Shown here: piece by piece, positions 4,804 through 5,795 of the stretch
Layout: each line of letters begins with the position of its first letter
How positions within the stretch are numbered: position 1 is the first letter of the stretch
NCBI GenBank assembly: GCA_004298625.1
Contig: SCSY01000059.1
Location: 1-5,795, forward strand
Direction: 5' to 3'
DNA: 5,795 bases
From: Nitrospirota bacterium
GTDB lineage: Bacteria; Nitrospirota; Thermodesulfovibrionia; Thermodesulfovibrionales; UBA1546
Notes under the pieces: model-generated
What the model saw: the letters and a program-made list of their open reading frames with translations, nothing else
Told to the model about the DNA's origin: nothing
Database searches by the model: none
Program-made: the position numbers and the translations under genes

Positions 4804-5235
4804 CTATCGTTTAAAAGACATGGATTTTTCCATCGCTTTTTTGATGTTGTCTCTTAACTCCTGATCCGGCACCGGAGATATTGTCCCGTCTATATAAGAG
4901 TGTTCATCTGCCGTAAGCCGGCGTATTTTGGGAATCGCCTGCTCCTCTCTTTTTTCCGGCAGAACTCTCCCCATTTTAAATCTGACGGTCTTTATTCCAA
5001 AGCCGTTGAGTTTTTTGATGATGGTATCTTTGTAAAAATTAAGCTGTTGCAGCCATACAGGCGAATCCACATTAATGAGCAATTCACCTTCCCTCAGGCT
5101 TGCAGGGGACATATGAAGTGAGACCGGTTTTTCGAATATGGCAGCCCACTCTTTTTTTATACGCCCTGCTCTTACGGAATCTTCCAAGCCGAGGTTTTTT
5201 ATCAAAGGCGACAGAAGAGAATCAGCTCTTTTCAC
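4804..5235 (-). CDS. DUF721 protein, relative of the DciA replicative helicase loader
   Basis: This is a 143-residue DUF721-family protein. DciA, the characterised member, helps load the DnaB helicase in bacteria that lack DnaC or DnaI. Visible family features are the N-terminal RADSLLSPLIKNLGL helix, IKKEWAAIFEKPVSLHMSPA (26-45, with the conserved Trp30), GELLINVDSPVWLQQLNFYK (50-69, Trp61) and the following helix KDTIIKKLNGFGIKTVRFKMG. The C-terminal 50 residues are charged and variable. The start is GTG at 5235, one base after the rpmB stop, so it is almost certainly co-transcribed and coupled. An AAGG about 9 nt upstream lies inside rpmB. Whether it is a true helicase loader or a diverged DUF721 protein cannot be told from the N-terminal domain alone. 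Confidence 0.88.
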   Translation of the reverse strand: MKRADSLLSPLIKNLGLEDSVRAGRIKKEWAAIFEKPVSLHMSPASLREGELLINVDSPVWLQQLNFYKDTIIKKLNGFGIKTVRFKMGRVLPEKREEQAIPKIRRLTADEHSYIDGTISPVPDQELRDNIKKAMEKSMSFKR

Positions 5236-5236
5236 T

Positions 5237-5425
5237 CTAAACGGCCTTCTTAACCTTGCCCGAGCGCAGGCATCTGGTGCAGATGTATTCTCTCTTTACG
5301 CTGCTGCCTGAAATTATCTTAGTCCTCTGCAGGTTCGGCAGCACCTGCCGCTTTGTTTTATTATTAGCGTGGCTGACATTGTTGGCCACTGTCCTTGCTT
5401 TTCCGCATACGAAACAACTTGCCAA
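5237..5425 (-). CDS. rpmB: 50S ribosomal protein L28 (zinc-ribbon form)
   Basis: This 62-residue protein is a complete bL28 component of the large ribosomal subunit. Recognisable blocks are CFVCGKA (4-10), NNVSHANNKTKRQVLPNLQR (15-34) and YICTRCLRSGKVKKA (47-61). Cysteines 4, 7, 49 and 52 form two CxxC pairs, so this is the zinc-binding (C+) version. Translation starts at TTG (5425), with a consensus AGGAGG 8 nt upstream; no ATG or GTG is available in a sensible place. The unusual start may lower its expression. It is the first gene of a minus-strand cluster of six and has a promoter candidate in the divergent intergenic region. Identification is secure. Confidence 0.97.
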   Translation of the reverse strand: MASCFVCGKARTVANNVSHANNKTKRQVLPNLQRTKIISGSSVKREYICTRCLRSGKVKKAV

Positions 5426-5491
5426 AATCTTTTCCTCCTTTCATTAGGTTATAAGTGAACGCGCATTAAAATTGCTTTAAAAAGGTTTTTT

Positions 5492-5520
5492 ATGATAACA
5501 TTTTAAGATTAATGTTACAA
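5492..5520 (-). promoter_or_regulatory. Predicted promoter of the rpmB cluster
   Basis: On the minus strand TTGTAA (5520-5515) and TATCAT (5497-5492) are spaced 17 nt, upstream of the rpmB leader with its AGGAGG. It is the best-spaced pair in the 153-nt gap between rpmB and the divergent IF-2 gene. A weaker plus-strand pair, TTGCTT (5472) and TAACAT (5496), could serve the IF-2 gene and would overlap it. Confidence 0.4.
5496..5517. repeat. Inverted repeat in the divergent rpmB/infB control region
   Basis: TAACATT (5496-5502) and AATGTTA (5511-5517) are exact 7-bp inverted arms around an 8-nt spacer. They lie within the spacer and edges of the predicted rpmB promoter. The layout resembles an operator for a dimeric regulator that could affect both divergent genes; no known box is recognised. 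AT-richness makes a chance occurrence possible. Confidence 0.5.
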
Positions 5521-5526
5521 GGCATG

Positions 5527-5543
5527 CCCTGTCACAGGCAGGG
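5527..5543 (+). other. Small hairpin in the leader upstream of infB
   Basis: CCCTG (5527-5531) and CAGGG (5539-5543) can form a 5-bp GC-rich stem with a 7-nt loop. An alternative CCTGT-C-ACAGG pairing overlaps it. It sits 35 nt before the ATG. No T-run follows, so it does not look like a terminator. Confidence 0.3.
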
Positions 5544-5578
5544 ACTTATTCCTCAAAGAAGGGTTTAAAGACAGATAT

Positions 5579-5795
5579 ATGACCAAATTAAGAGTTCATG
5601 AACTTGCCAAAAAACTGGGCGTTGACAATAAAGAGATGCTCAATGCGCTTGCAGAGCTTGGGATTAAAGGCAAAAAACACTCCTCGGCGGTAGAGCCTGA
5701 GATTGCAGAGAAAGCAGAAAAGCTTTTAAAGAAAAAACCTGCGCCTGCTGCTAAAGCTAAAAAGGCAGAGGCAAAGCCTGAAAAAAAGAAGGTCG
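5579..5795 (+). CDS. infB: Translation initiation factor IF-2, N-terminal part (IF2_N domain), cut by window edge
   Basis: The 72 complete codons before the right edge begin with an IF2_N domain: TKLRVHELAKKLGVDNKEML (2-21), LAELGIKGKKHSSAVEPEIA (24-43). A Lys/Ala/Pro-rich linker starts around residue 50. This order is the usual N-terminus of IF-2, the GTPase that brings initiator tRNA to the 30S subunit. The ATG at 5579 is the only reasonable start; the frame upstream has no start codon before a TAA. Its ribosome site is weak, with only AAGGG about 15 nt upstream. It heads its own transcript divergently from rpmB, whereas infB commonly follows nusA. An IF2_N domain also occurs at the front of some other proteins, such as certain Rne/Rng ribonucleases, so the name depends on sequence beyond the window. 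Confidence 0.72.
   Translation, partial: MTKLRVHELAKKLGVDNKEMLNALAELGIKGKKHSSAVEPEIAEKAEKLLKKKPAPAAKAKKAEAKPEKKKV

Overview
The window is an ordinary-looking bacterial chromosome segment of moderate GC content. It carries eleven protein genes (two cut by the window edges) and one tRNA gene. It has no phage, IS or CRISPR content. A predicted lipoprotein with a Ser after its lipidated Cys suggests a cell with an outer membrane. A selenocysteine peroxiredoxin, an archaeal-type ADP-forming acyl-CoA ligase beta subunit and a thiol-redox glutaredoxin suggest an anaerobe or microaerophile, such as a Nitrospirota or Desulfobacterota-like lineage. This placement is inferred from gene style and is not proven.

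Layout, left to right. (1) On the minus strand, an FAD-dependent YhiN/BaiN-family oxidoreductase gene overlaps by 8 nt the start of maf, a dTTP/UTP pyrophosphatase gene cut by the left edge. (2) Divergent from these, on the plus strand, is a stand-alone ATP-grasp beta subunit of an ADP-forming acyl-CoA synthetase. It has a near-consensus promoter directly against its ATG, a period-7 tandem repeat inside its coding sequence, and Ser where the family's second active-site His is expected. (3) Converging on it from the minus strand is an AhpC/2-Cys-type peroxiredoxin with an in-frame UGA exactly at the peroxidatic cysteine. A perfect 7-bp hairpin with a GGC loop begins about 13 nt downstream of the UGA. 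This is a selenoprotein gene, and a standard gene caller would truncate it to its last 97 codons. (4) tRNA-Leu(GAG) follows. (5) A compact minus-strand cluster runs rpmB, a DUF721/DciA-like gene, a lipoprotein, a glutaredoxin, a Toprim protein and yraN, with gaps from 1 to 20 nt and one 20-nt overlap. (6) Divergent from rpmB, the right edge carries the start of an IF2_N-domain protein, most likely translation initiation factor IF-2.

Functional reading. The right half is housekeeping: ribosome, translation initiation, a putative helicase-loader relative, and nuclease-fold or Toprim proteins. The middle is thiol/selenol redox defence: the Sec peroxiredoxin and, in the neighbouring cluster, a CxxC glutaredoxin. 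The most notable result is the selenocysteine peroxiredoxin with its SECIS-like hairpin. Next are the heptamer repeat that could make the acyl-CoA ligase gene slip out of frame, and that protein's substituted active-site residue.
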